DNA of 24,041 nt from Synechococcales cyanobacterium PMM_0085 (GTDB taxonomy: Bacteria > Cyanobacteriota > Cyanobacteriia > Elainellales > Elainellaceae): the NCBI GenBank assembly GCA_949127705.1, contig CASBQJ010000607.1, positions 1 to 24,041 of the forward strand, read 5' to 3'. Of this stretch, positions 1-6,816 are shown in pieces. A model generated the notes under the pieces. The model ran no database searches. It was not told where the DNA came from and saw only the letters and a list, made by a program, of their open reading frames with translations. Each line of letters begins with the position of its first letter. Position 1 is the stretch's first letter. Both the position numbers and the translations under genes were made by a program.

Positions 1-668
1 CAAAACCCTTTACGATTGACTCAAAATCGATCGATGTTAATGATTTCATAGAAATTTAGTTAAGGGCGTCAGATTTCATTACCGTTCTAAGATAGGCTAA
101 AGAGCCTAGAGCGAACGACTTCTGAGATCAGCTTGAGCAGAAAACAGCCTAGCTTCATCCTATTGGCCGTTGCGCAAATTTTGTATTTTATGTTAAATGC
201 TCAACTGTCATAGATTCGAAAGGTCAGTCTTTTGGGTGCATCATTCTAATTTTATGGATGATTATCCTCAACTATTTTTTCAGTGAGTTGTCAAATAAGT
301 TGTCAAATAAGTTGTCAGAGAGAAGGCGGTCTTAGTGCATCTTCCTGCCGCAACTCATTCAGGCTTACAAGATGGCCTACAAGATTAATGTAGCTGTTGA
401 AATCATTGACTATCTCCCAGGTCTATAGAGGAATCATTGACGTTGAGGTCAATATCGCCGAGCAAAACTGATAAAAAGGCTAGATTCTAATAGAAAAAAT
501 GTAGAAAATTTTTGCTAACCCAGTGTAATATATTTTTACGAGCTGCTTTCAAGCTGTGGAAAAAATTTCTGGGCAACTGTTAGCTAGGTTCTAGCTAGGT
601 TAACCTTATAATCCCACTCTTAGATTGGTAGCGAATAGACTTTAGCTGATGGCCTTAGAGTTAAGTTA
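1..668. other. Intergenic region upstream of cyAbrB
   Basis: I see no convincing gene in this AT-rich stretch. It holds several short tandem duplications: a 12-bp unit AGTTGTCAAATA repeated at 286-297 and 298-309 with a decayed third copy at 310-321; an imperfect 12-bp pair at 362-373 and 374-385; and an 11-bp pair TAGCTAGGTTC/A at 581-602. The promoter of the downstream regulator presumably lies here, but I could not fix a clear -35/-10 pair. Confidence 0.6.
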
Positions 669-1061
669 ATGATTAAAAAGAAAAAAATTGAGCCCCTGCT
701 TGGGGAAGCTCTCCTGGGTAAGGTTAAACAGCTCGAGAACCTCAACAAAGAGGAAAAGGCGCGAGAATGTGGCTATTACACCGTAACTAAAAACGGTGTA
801 GAGCGAGTCAATATGATGAAGTTCTTGAACGCGCTAATTGACGCTGAAGGCATCGAATTAGACGGCAAGACCAGCAGCAATGGGCGTGGTGGTCGTAGCG
901 CTAGCTACCGAATTACAGTTCAGTCAAATGGCAATCTCTTGATTGGTTCGGCTTATACCAAGCAGATGAACTTGAAGCCCGGTGATGAGTTTGAGATTTC
1001 TCTAGGTCGAAAACATATTCGCCTCAAACAACTTGATGGTGAGTTTTTTGAAGAAGAATAG
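669..1061 (+). CDS. cyabrB2: cyAbrB2-type transcriptional regulator (cyanobacterial AbrB)
   Basis: A 130-residue cyanobacterial AbrB-like DNA-binding regulator. Cyanobacteria carry two paralogous clades that tune carbon/nitrogen-responsive genes. The conserved N-terminal part has CGYYTVTKNGVERVNMMKFL (about residues 34-53), followed by GRGGRSASYRI and a C-terminal AbrB-fold segment with NLLIGSAYTKQMNLKPGDEF and the GRKHIRLKQL end. The GVERVNMM and GGRSASYRITV wording resembles the Sll0822 (cyAbrB2) clade more than the Sll0359 (cyAbrB1) clade, as I remember these sequences. Length is close to the family's usual 120-140 residues. The N-terminus is very lysine-rich (MIKKKKIE). The start ATG has only a weak ribosome site. 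A strong intrinsic terminator follows. The gene stands alone and converges on the DUF1574/hetR/patX unit. In other cyanobacteria cyAbrB proteins influence nitrogen-regulated genes; a link to the hetR unit here is inference from position only. Confidence 0.9.
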   Translation: MIKKKKIEPLLGEALLGKVKQLENLNKEEKARECGYYTVTKNGVERVNMMKFLNALIDAEGIELDGKTSSNGRGGRSASYRITVQSNGNLLIGSAYTKQMNLKPGDEFEISLGRKHIRLKQLDGEFFEEE

Positions 1062-1160
1062 ACCGCTGCATTGGGTTTAGTTCAGAGCTTTTTGCCCTAT
1101 TCGTTCGCGCCGGTAGCAGAGCAGCTCTAAACTCTACTGTTGACTATATTTATAGGATTG

Positions 1161-1201
1161 CCTAATTTGCTCTGACGTTAGAGCGGATTAGGTAATTTTT
1201 T
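1161..1201 (+). terminator. Intrinsic terminator of the cyAbrB gene
   Basis: The arms CCTAATTTGCTCT and AGAGCGGATTAGG pair over 13 positions (two of them G-U) around a GACGTT loop, followed by TAATTTTTT. This is a classic Rho-independent shape about 100 bases after the cyAbrB stop. It sits just before the convergent DUF1574 gene and so separates the two transcription units. Confidence 0.85.
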
Positions 1202-1255
1202 AGTTTGCCAAACCGCTTTGGAAAGGCCCAGAATCGCAGGCTGATTGGTCTGAGA

Positions 1256-2593
1256 CTAACGCAATAGAGTAGCCCAAGCAATACTCGCATTATTGGCTAG
1301 TTCAGCACTCACAGCCCGAGCGCCTTGTCCATTTAAGTGGCTAGGATCAGCAAAATATTCGGTTTGTGTTGGCCATTGTTGGCTGAGATCGTGAAAGAGG
1401 AATGTTTGCTGACTGGCCAACTGCTGCATATATTGACGAAACTGCTGCTCGTAGCGTTGCCGCACTGGATCGAGGTAGTCTCGAGTGAGGGGCAAGTTTA
1501 CAAATATCAGTGGAATCCGGTGGCGCTGGGCAAAGTGAGCGATCGCTACTGTTGCTGTGGCCTGCTCACCAGCGAGTCGAAAGGGCACATAATTATCGTC
1601 ATATTGCCCTGACACCCTAGGAAACTGTCGATAATACGTAGCGGGATCAAACCGAGTCGAGATCAATTGAAAGCCATTAGCAGTGATCGACAACGGTGGC
1701 GATGGTTCTACAACGGGCAACGCATAGCTCCAGGGCAACGCATAGCTCCAGGGCAACGGAGCCGGAATGGCCGTCGTTGGTGCTAAAAAAGGAGAGCACG
1801 CAGAGGCAGGGGCAGCCAAAAGAGCCTGACCATGGCTCAGATTAGCCGGAGCTAGAGAACCTTGGCTCAACGCCAGGATCAGAGATGATGTTTGAGCCGT
1901 GGGCCCGATCGGCGAATCAATACAAATCTCAGGGGGTGGAGTCGGAAGACTCCCTGGTAATAGGGGCTGGATGGGACGGCGACCCTGTCTGAGTTGGGCA
2001 TACCCAGCCGAGGCAATGATGCCGTTATAGGTGACGTCGAGTTTGGCACTATTAAACGCCCGTGACCCATCGGCCCAAATCAGAACGCGCGGAGCTTGAT
2101 CGGGGGGGAGAATCTGCCGAAGCACCAGATCGACCACACGAGCGGTGGCTCCATTGATGCTGAAGTTGTAAATTCGCAAGTTGGGATACCCGCGCGCGGC
2201 CAAACGCTGCTGCAGCGCACCGGGATCAACCCCTTGCAAGGCTCGGGAGCTACCGACAATTAGCACGTCGGGTGCGCCATTTACCATCAGATAATGGCTG
2301 TAAAGGCGGATCTGTAGATCGAGGGGTTGGCTGTTGAACGAGGCGAATCTGGGGATAAACAGGGTCGGGGCGGGCGACAAGAAGGGTAGCTCTGCATGAG
2401 CCAGAAACGCCGACTCGGGCAAGCTGAGGGCACCAGACTCTGCCGGAGACAGCCGATAGCTCCGGGCAGGATCAGGGCAAAGAGCGATCGCCACACCTAC
2501 GGTGAGTAGGGTAGTTCGCAGAGCCAACCGCCCCAAACCGCACCCTGTAGATCGACTCAGCAGCTCAAACCAGACACCCAACCTTTTCTCCAA
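1256..2593 (-). CDS. DUF1574-like exported/membrane-anchored protein, downstream of hetR
   Basis: A 445-residue protein of unknown role that I assign to the cyanobacterial DUF1574 group, which has an SGNH-hydrolase-like core. A hydrophobic stretch near the N-terminus (about residues 25-40, TLLTVGVAIAL) should act as a signal or anchor. The core contains VLIVGSSRALQGVDP (the GxS-type block of SGNH-like folds), IYNFSINGATARV, and a C-terminal YFADPSHLNGQGARAVS. That last D-P-S-H-L block is the typical position of the SGNH catalytic Asp/His, so an esterase or acyltransferase activity is possible but unproven. The start is a TTG only four bases after the hetR stop, which suggests co-transcription and translational coupling. 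An 18-bp exact tandem duplication inside the gene (1715-1750) produces the repeat PWSYAL-PWSYAL in a proline-rich, probably flexible segment. Confidence 0.65.
   Translation of the reverse strand: MEKRLGVWFELLSRSTGCGLGRLALRTTLLTVGVAIALCPDPARSYRLSPAESGALSLPESAFLAHAELPFLSPAPTLFIPRFASFNSQPLDLQIRLYSHYLMVNGAPDVLIVGSSRALQGVDPGALQQRLAARGYPNLRIYNFSINGATARVVDLVLRQILPPDQAPRVLIWADGSRAFNSAKLDVTYNGIIASAGYAQLRQGRRPIQPLLPGSLPTPPPEICIDSPIGPTAQTSSLILALSQGSLAPANLSHGQALLAAPASACSPFLAPTTAIPAPLPWSYALPWSYALPVVEPSPPLSITANGFQLISTRFDPATYYRQFPRVSGQYDDNYVPFRLAGEQATATVAIAHFAQRHRIPLIFVNLPLTRDYLDPVRQRYEQQFRQYMQQLASQQTFLFHDLSQQWPTQTEYFADPSHLNGQGARAVSAELANNASIAWATLLR
1715..1758. repeat. 18-bp tandem duplication inside the DUF1574-like gene
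   Basis: The unit GGGCAACGCATAGCTCCA occurs at 1715-1732 and 1733-1750, with a further 8-base partial copy to 1758. Its length is a multiple of three, so the reading frame is kept and six residues (PWSYAL) are duplicated. Confidence 0.95.
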
Positions 2594-2597
2594 ATCT

Positions 2598-3497
2598 CTA
2601 ATCGTCTTTTGGTCCCACGGCCATTTGCACTACAAACGCTTGGCCACCATCTTGGTGATAGCGATCGGCCCAAGCCCGCAATACCTCGTCTAGCTCCGTC
2701 AATGCGGCTCCTATTCGATCTTCTGCGATATCTAGTTCTTCCAAAATACGCAACACCTTAGGCTGATGATCTGCCCAATCTCGCATTAAGCGGAAATAGC
2801 GGGCGGTATCTTCCACAATGATGTAGGTGCGTTCTTCCTCATCAGCAGGTGAATAAAAAGCACGGGTGAGGACATAAAATGGCATCCCCCACGGCGAGTC
2901 AATTCGCGTTACTGTGCCGGAGTAGAGAAGTCGGCGTTTGATATGTTCTGCCAGAGCTTCGCTCATGGGCAACCGGCGCTCTTCGGGGAGATCTTCTTGA
3001 GAGCGGCTGTGCAAAAACTCGATAATGTCCATGAACTGGAACGAGTTAATCAGCTGGGCATCTGGAAGATTTGGGGGAAGTTTATCTTCAATTTGCCGCT
3101 TCTCGTCCATTGTAAGGCTGTTACCAGAAATGCGCGATCGCCCTGGCTGCCATGGATATTGTTCCATCCATACGTAGGGTAACTGAATCAAATACCGTGG
3201 CTCTTGGGAGCCAAGCATTTTCAGGAGTTTCCCCTCTGTCAGCGCTTGTCGCACTTCTTCTACAATCACTTTGACGCGCTTTGGCTCAATGTGATGTAGA
3301 TGCCCAGTCATTCGCAGATTTTGATCTTGCTCTAAATAGGTCATGTAGATAGCGCATTTAGCCGCCGTAGCGGCAGCGTCTAAAAATGCACCGTGTCGAT
3401 GCCCGCCCGTTCGCATCGCACTAAACGCTAGATAAAGCATGATCTGATCCATTGCACTGGGACTCAGGCGTTTGATCAGATCTAAATCGTTAGTCAT
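2598..3497 (-). CDS. hetR: HetR, master regulator of heterocyst/pattern development
   Basis: A 299-residue protein, exactly the length of Anabaena HetR, and recognisable almost end to end (for example PSAMDQIMLYLAFSAMRT, KLLKMLGSQEPRYLIQLPYV, SGTVTRIDSPWGMPFY). HetR is a dimeric DNA-binding protein with an N-terminal helical DNA-binding part, a flap and a C-terminal hood. The hood binds the RGSGR peptide, which blocks DNA binding. Residues discussed in the Anabaena literature are all present at the same numbers: Cys48, Ser152, Ser179, Arg223, and the hood acidic cluster Glu253/Glu254/Asp256. The protein should therefore be able to read RGSGR peptides. The ATG has no good Shine-Dalgarno sequence (the preceding bases are CTCTTCTTGAA). 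It lies 250 bases after the patX-like gene on the same strand, and the DUF1574-like gene starts four bases after its stop. hetR also occurs in filamentous cyanobacteria without heterocysts, so heterocyst formation is not proven. Confidence 0.97.
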   Translation of the reverse strand: MTNDLDLIKRLSPSAMDQIMLYLAFSAMRTGGHRHGAFLDAAATAAKCAIYMTYLEQDQNLRMTGHLHHIEPKRVKVIVEEVRQALTEGKLLKMLGSQEPRYLIQLPYVWMEQYPWQPGRSRISGNSLTMDEKRQIEDKLPPNLPDAQLINSFQFMDIIEFLHSRSQEDLPEERRLPMSEALAEHIKRRLLYSGTVTRIDSPWGMPFYVLTRAFYSPADEEERTYIIVEDTARYFRLMRDWADHQPKVLRILEELDIAEDRIGAALTELDEVLRAWADRYHQDGGQAFVVQMAVGPKDD

Positions 3498-3512
3498 TTC
3501 AAGAAGAGCTGC

Positions 3513-3526
3513 GTAGCATTAAGTAC
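3513..3526. promoter_or_regulatory. GTA-N8-TAC palindrome (NtcA-type site) close to the hetR start
   Basis: The sequence GTAGCATTAAGTAC matches the consensus half-sites GTA and TAC with exactly eight bases between. On the hetR strand it reads TGTACTTAATGCTACG. Its centre is only about 22 bases upstream of the hetR ATG, and I see no -10 element at the activating distance. It could be a repressing or post-initiation site, or chance, since six fixed bases occur about once per 4 kb. Confidence 0.3.
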
Positions 3527-3571
3527 AATAAAGCAATACGGAGTAAAAGCGACACACATGGGGCTGCGGCT

Positions 3572-3642
3572 AGGCTTTTACTAAAATACTCCTAGATTAA
3601 ACTATATCTAGGGATTCTGAGCAAATCCTTTTAGTAGAGCCT
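3572..3642 (-). promoter_or_regulatory. Three-way-junction RNA fold in the patX-hetR spacer
   Basis: On the minus strand, which is the sense of patX and hetR, three sets of complementary arms are nested. The outer stem pairs AGGCTCTACTAAAA with TTTTAGTAAAAGCCT (13 pairs with a small internal loop). Inside it lie GGATT-TGCTCAG-AATCC and CCTAGAT-ATAGTTTA-ATCTAGG. Together they make a closed three-branched structure of 71 nt, ending 75 bases before the hetR ATG. It has no U-tract, so it is not a plain terminator. A structured hetR leader, a processing site or a small RNA are possible. The function is unknown. Confidence 0.5.
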
Positions 3643-3684
3643 GGGGTTCTCACTTAAGCTTTTGCATCCACGGTTAGTGTATTG

Positions 3685-3707
3685 AATCTAACAGATGACC
3701 TTAGATT
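3685..3707 (-). repeat. Hairpin just downstream of the patX-like gene
   Basis: The inverted repeat AATCTAA-N9-TTAGATT starts about 41 bases after the patX-like stop on the same strand. It may stabilise or attenuate the patX transcript before hetR. No T-run follows it. Confidence 0.4.
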
Positions 3708-3747
3708 GTGCGCTTTGTTTCAGGAGTCCTAAGATGCTCTGACCTGA

Positions 3748-3951
3748 TTAAACGCACTGGAGGGCTTCACAGCGTCCACTGCCCCGGTGAAAATATTCAC
3801 CATTACTTGGAGCTGAGTGAGCTTGCGACCCTACCCGCTGAAGCCTGTTAGGGATGGCAGACATCAACTTGGGTTCGACCTCAGACATGATGGGTGGCAG
3901 CATCGGCAACAAAAATAGAACCACAGAAAAGATGGGATTTGGCATCAGCAT
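3748..3951 (-). CDS. patX: PatX-like secreted precursor carrying the HetR-inhibitory RGSGR peptide
   Basis: A 67-residue ORF upstream of hetR and on the same strand. It begins with a hydrophobic leader (IFSVVLFLLPMLPPIM, residues 7-22) resembling a signal peptide, continues with a polar middle, and ends YFHRGSGRCEALQCV. The pentapeptide RGSGR (residues 56-60, bases 3772-3786) is the HetR-binding sequence known from PatS and HetN. The preceding His gives HRGSGR, close to the HRG(S/T)GR motif I recall for PatX, a family described as encoded near hetR in filamentous cyanobacteria. Small size, leader, C-terminal motif and position all fit. The likely role is a precursor for an exported or cell-to-cell signal that inhibits HetR. 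An in-frame TAG lies nine codons before the ATG, so the start cannot be further upstream; a second ATG two codons later is also possible. The ribosome site is weak. A Cys follows RGSGR directly and another Cys lies near the end. Confidence 0.85.
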   Translation of the reverse strand: MLMPNPIFSVVLFLLPMLPPIMSEVEPKLMSAIPNRLQRVGSQAHSAPSNGEYFHRGSGRCEALQCV

Positions 3952-4415
3952 AGAAAGAGTTCCATGTAGAGGTTTCTACTCTTTGTTACGATGCTTTTCC
4001 AAACCAATCAGGAAAATCATTTCAAGTTCGAGCGTGAGTGATTGCAAATATTTCGTGAAGGAGATGTATTTTGCATTTACTTCCCAAAACCTGTGCCCCA
4101 TACACGATGAGCTGTTGAGGTTTTAGATTAATTGTGATTGCCTCCTCCTCAGCCGATAAGATTCCTAGCTTCTCAGGAAAGGTTTCTAGATCACTCAGGA
4201 AAAACTCATTCGCTTCTGGCGTGTACCCACTAGATTAGAACTGTTCCTCAATCTCTAGGCTTGAACTTGAGCAGCGCACTAGATACCGGGGTAGTATCTC
4301 CGTTTTAGTGTGGTTCAGCCCTGCACGGGCCATACGACACTAATCATACATACCGACTTAATTCTAAAAGATCAGCCCTAATGCTAGTTTTCATTCCTTT
4401 TCTACCCACCGTTGC
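3952..4415. other. Divergent intergenic region between patX and the histidine kinase
   Basis: No gene is convincing here. The region must hold promoters for both the patX/hetR side and the two-component side. A small hairpin GTAGA-AACC-TCTAC lies just before the patX start, and a dyad AGATAC-N7-GTATCT lies at 4281-4299, a possible operator upstream of the kinase gene. No clear sigma-70 boxes could be fixed. Confidence 0.5.
4281..4299. promoter_or_regulatory. Dyad upstream of the histidine kinase gene
   Basis: AGATAC and GTATCT are perfect inverted half-sites separated by CGGGGTA, about 117 bases before the kinase ATG. It could bind a dimeric regulator such as the adjacent OmpR-type protein, though OmpR-type proteins usually prefer direct repeats. 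This is only a candidate. Confidence 0.25.
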
Positions 4416-5915
4416 ATGAGCCTGCCCAAGTTTCCCCTCTCATGGTTTCAGTTAAAACGCAGGAGTTTGCCGCTTTCATCGTTGCAATTTCGCTTGACCG
4501 TAGGAATTGTTGTTTCGCTGATTGGTGGACTAGGGGGTACGGCACGCTGGATGAGTTGGAAGACCGAGCAAATGCTGTTGGCAGACTATCGAGAGAAATT
4601 GGGGACGGTGACCGAGCAGCTAACTGCCAATCTTCAGCTGCCGCCGCATGACGGAGCGATCGCCCTCGAACCTGGATCCATGCTGCATGTGCAAGCTGTA
4701 ATAGATCAGCTTGCTTCAGCCAATACCTGGCTATGGATCCGTCAGGCCAAGGCTCCCGCCCTAGCCGGTGCAGAGAAATCGGTGGTGGTGGTGCGATCGC
4801 TCAGTCTGAGCGCTTCGCCCAACTATCAAATGCTGATGAAATTAACAGCATTGTCGGAACAACCGCAGATTTTGACCGTAAATGGGCAGCACCTAATTTG
4901 GTGTACCCATCCACTAACGAGCCAAGGCAAGGTTTGGGGGCAGCTCTACGTTGCCCAAGACGTGACTCGTGATTATCAAATGTTAACTGACTTAAACAGC
5001 AACTTGATGTTGACCGCAGGGGTAGCGATCGCCCTGCTGAGCGTAGTTGTGGCCTGGATTATCTGGCGATCGCTCCATCCCCTAAGACAGGCCAATCAGT
5101 TGGCCGAATCTTACGCCAGCGGCAATCTCAATTCACCCCGGCTCGACCCCTCGCGGATGCCTACCGAGGTGCAAGAGTTGGCCTATACCTGTAATCAGTT
5201 AGTAGAGAGGCTCTCCACGGCTGCTGAACAACAGCGGGCGTTTACCCGCAACGTCTCCCACGAACTGCGCACTCCTCTAAGCCTGGTTTATGGCTACCTG
5301 CAAAGCACGCTCAAACGAGGTCCCAATTTAACAGAGGCGCAGCAAACCGCCCTTTCTATTGCGGCATCCGAAACAGAACGCACGATTGAGCTATTACAAA
5401 GCTTGCTGGAACTAGCGCGCACCCACAACAGTGCTGTTTTGTTTACGCTGCAACCCGTGGCGTTGAATGATGTCGTGACAGACTTAGTGCGAATGACCGA
5501 GCAGTTCAAGCAGCGATCGCTGCAAGTTCATGCCCCTACGCCTCTAGTGGCGATCGCCGATCGGGATCATCTACTGCGAGTGCTGGTGCATCTAGTAGAC
5601 AACGCGATCCATTATTCGGATGTAAATCAGCCGATTACACTCACGATTCGCCATCAAGCTCCCTGGGCTTTATTAGAAGTGAGCGATCGCGGCAGCGGTA
5701 TTTCTGAAGCTGAACAGGCGCAAGTCTTTGAATCCTTTCACCGCACTGATCCCTCTCGCAGTCGAGCGACCGGGGGCGTTGGCTTAGGGCTAGCGATTGT
5801 GAAGTCCCTAGTAGAAGGCATGGGTGGGCAGGTTTCTGTGCAGTCTCGCATCGGCGAAGGCAGCACCTTTACCGTAAAACTCCCGCTAGCCACCAGAGCT
5901 AAATCGCAGCGATAG
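4416..5915 (+). CDS. Membrane sensor histidine kinase
   Basis: A 499-residue sensor kinase. A first membrane segment lies at about residues 27-43 (LTVGIVVSLIGGLGGTA), followed by an extracytoplasmic sensor region of roughly 150 residues, a second membrane segment near residues 198-216 (TAGVAIALLSVVVAWIIW), a HAMP linker starting RSLHPL, a HisKA domain with NVSHELRTPL (phospho-acceptor His282), and an ATP-binding domain with the N-box DNAIHYS, the G1 box DRGSGIS and the G2 box GGVGLGLAIV. All catalytic boxes are intact. The response-regulator gene starts 68 bases downstream, so the two form a two-component system. The RGSG in the G1 box is the normal ATPase motif and unrelated to the PatS-type peptide. 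The signal sensed is not visible. A relation to the ManS/ManR manganese pair is possible but I would not assign it. Confidence 0.9.
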   Translation: MSLPKFPLSWFQLKRRSLPLSSLQFRLTVGIVVSLIGGLGGTARWMSWKTEQMLLADYREKLGTVTEQLTANLQLPPHDGAIALEPGSMLHVQAVIDQLASANTWLWIRQAKAPALAGAEKSVVVVRSLSLSASPNYQMLMKLTALSEQPQILTVNGQHLIWCTHPLTSQGKVWGQLYVAQDVTRDYQMLTDLNSNLMLTAGVAIALLSVVVAWIIWRSLHPLRQANQLAESYASGNLNSPRLDPSRMPTEVQELAYTCNQLVERLSTAAEQQRAFTRNVSHELRTPLSLVYGYLQSTLKRGPNLTEAQQTALSIAASETERTIELLQSLLELARTHNSAVLFTLQPVALNDVVTDLVRMTEQFKQRSLQVHAPTPLVAIADRDHLLRVLVHLVDNAIHYSDVNQPITLTIRHQAPWALLEVSDRGSGISEAEQAQVFESFHRTDPSRSRATGGVGLGLAIVKSLVEGMGGQVSVQSRIGEGSTFTVKLPLATRAKSQR

Positions 5916-5983
5916 CGCTGTGGCTGACGGTTGTTTGAACTCACCCCGCTGACGCACATTTACTCACACCCCAAGCGATTCCT

Positions 5984-6658
5984 ATGACGGCAAAAATTCT
6001 ATTAGTTGAAGATGAAGAGAAACTGGCTCATTTTATTAAGCTTGAGCTAGGTTGTGAAGGGTACCAGGTCAGCGTGGCGCATGATGGGTTAAGTGGGCTA
6101 ACGATGGCTCGAGAGCAGCCGCCCGATCTGGCCATTTTAGATTGGATGCTACCCGGCTTAACGGGTCTAGAGCTATGTCGCAGATTGCGCTCTACAGGAA
6201 GTAAAATTCCGGTGATTTTGTTGACAGCGAAGGATGAAATTGGCGATCGCGTGGCCGGACTAGACGCCGGAGCCGACGATTATGTGGTCAAGCCCTTTAG
6301 CATTGAAGAACTACTGGCACGCGTGCGGGCACATTTGCGCCGCACCCAAGCGCCTGACCTCGACCTGCTAGAATTCGATGATCTTACCCTCAACTGCCGT
6401 ACTCGTGAAGTGTTTCGCAACGGGCGATCGATCGAACTCACCGCCAAAGAATTTGATTTACTCCATCACCTCATGGCTCACGCCAAACAAGTCGTCACCC
6501 GCGATCGCATTCTAGAAGCAGTCTGGGGCTACGACTTTATGGGCGACTCCAATATCATCGAAGTCTACATCCGTTACCTGCGGCTAAAACTAGAAGGACA
6601 GCATGAGAAACGGCTGATCCAAACTGTACGAGGTGTGGGGTACGTCCTGCGCGATTAG
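5984..6658 (+). CDS. OmpR/PhoB-family response regulator
   Basis: A 224-residue two-domain regulator. The receiver domain (about residues 3-117) has the acidic pair Glu9/Asp10, the phospho-acceptor Asp53 in LAILDWMLPG, Thr81 and Lys103, so it is fully competent for phosphorylation. The C-terminal winged helix (about residues 125-224) contains ELTAKEFDLLHHLMAH, WGYDFMGDSNIIEVYIRYL and the terminal TVRGVGYVLRD typical of the OmpR class. It follows the sensor kinase in the same direction and is its likely partner. The sequence resembles cyanobacterial ManR-like regulators as I recall them, but the signal and targets cannot be read from the sequence. Because the pair is divergent from patX, cross-control is conceivable but unsupported. 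Confidence 0.92.
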   Translation: MTAKILLVEDEEKLAHFIKLELGCEGYQVSVAHDGLSGLTMAREQPPDLAILDWMLPGLTGLELCRRLRSTGSKIPVILLTAKDEIGDRVAGLDAGADDYVVKPFSIEELLARVRAHLRRTQAPDLDLLEFDDLTLNCRTREVFRNGRSIELTAKEFDLLHHLMAHAKQVVTRDRILEAVWGYDFMGDSNIIEVYIRYLRLKLEGQHEKRLIQTVRGVGYVLRD

Positions 6659-6678
6659 ACCACTGCCGTACATCAGCA

Positions 6679-6703
6679 CAGATTTAGTGCAGATTTAGTG
6701 CAG
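6679..6703. repeat. 11-bp tandem duplication
   Basis: CAGATTTAGTG occurs at 6679-6689 and 6690-6700, followed by CAG of a third copy. It lies in the spacer between the response regulator and cysE. Confidence 0.9.
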
Positions 6704-6816
6704 CTTGACGCGCGCTGTTGACATGGGTAGAGGAACTTGTTGGCTTCATCCTCAACTGCCCCCGTCTGAACGCTAAAATAGGGACTGCCTTTGCTAGATC
6801 AACCGGGAAAATTCTT

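Noticed and set aside
286..321. Three 12-bp repeats as a mini CRISPR or iteron array
   Set aside because: There are no spacers between units and only two full copies; it fits the general short tandem duplication pattern of this sequence.
3854..4126. A plus-strand 90-codon frame opposite the patX-like gene
   Set aside because: No family resemblance or ribosome site; the minus-strand frame carries the meaningful HRGSGR motif.
5690..5705. RGSG in the histidine kinase as a possible HetR-binding peptide
   Set aside because: It is the standard G1 ATP-binding box (DRGSGIS) of histidine kinases and is followed by Ile, not Arg.
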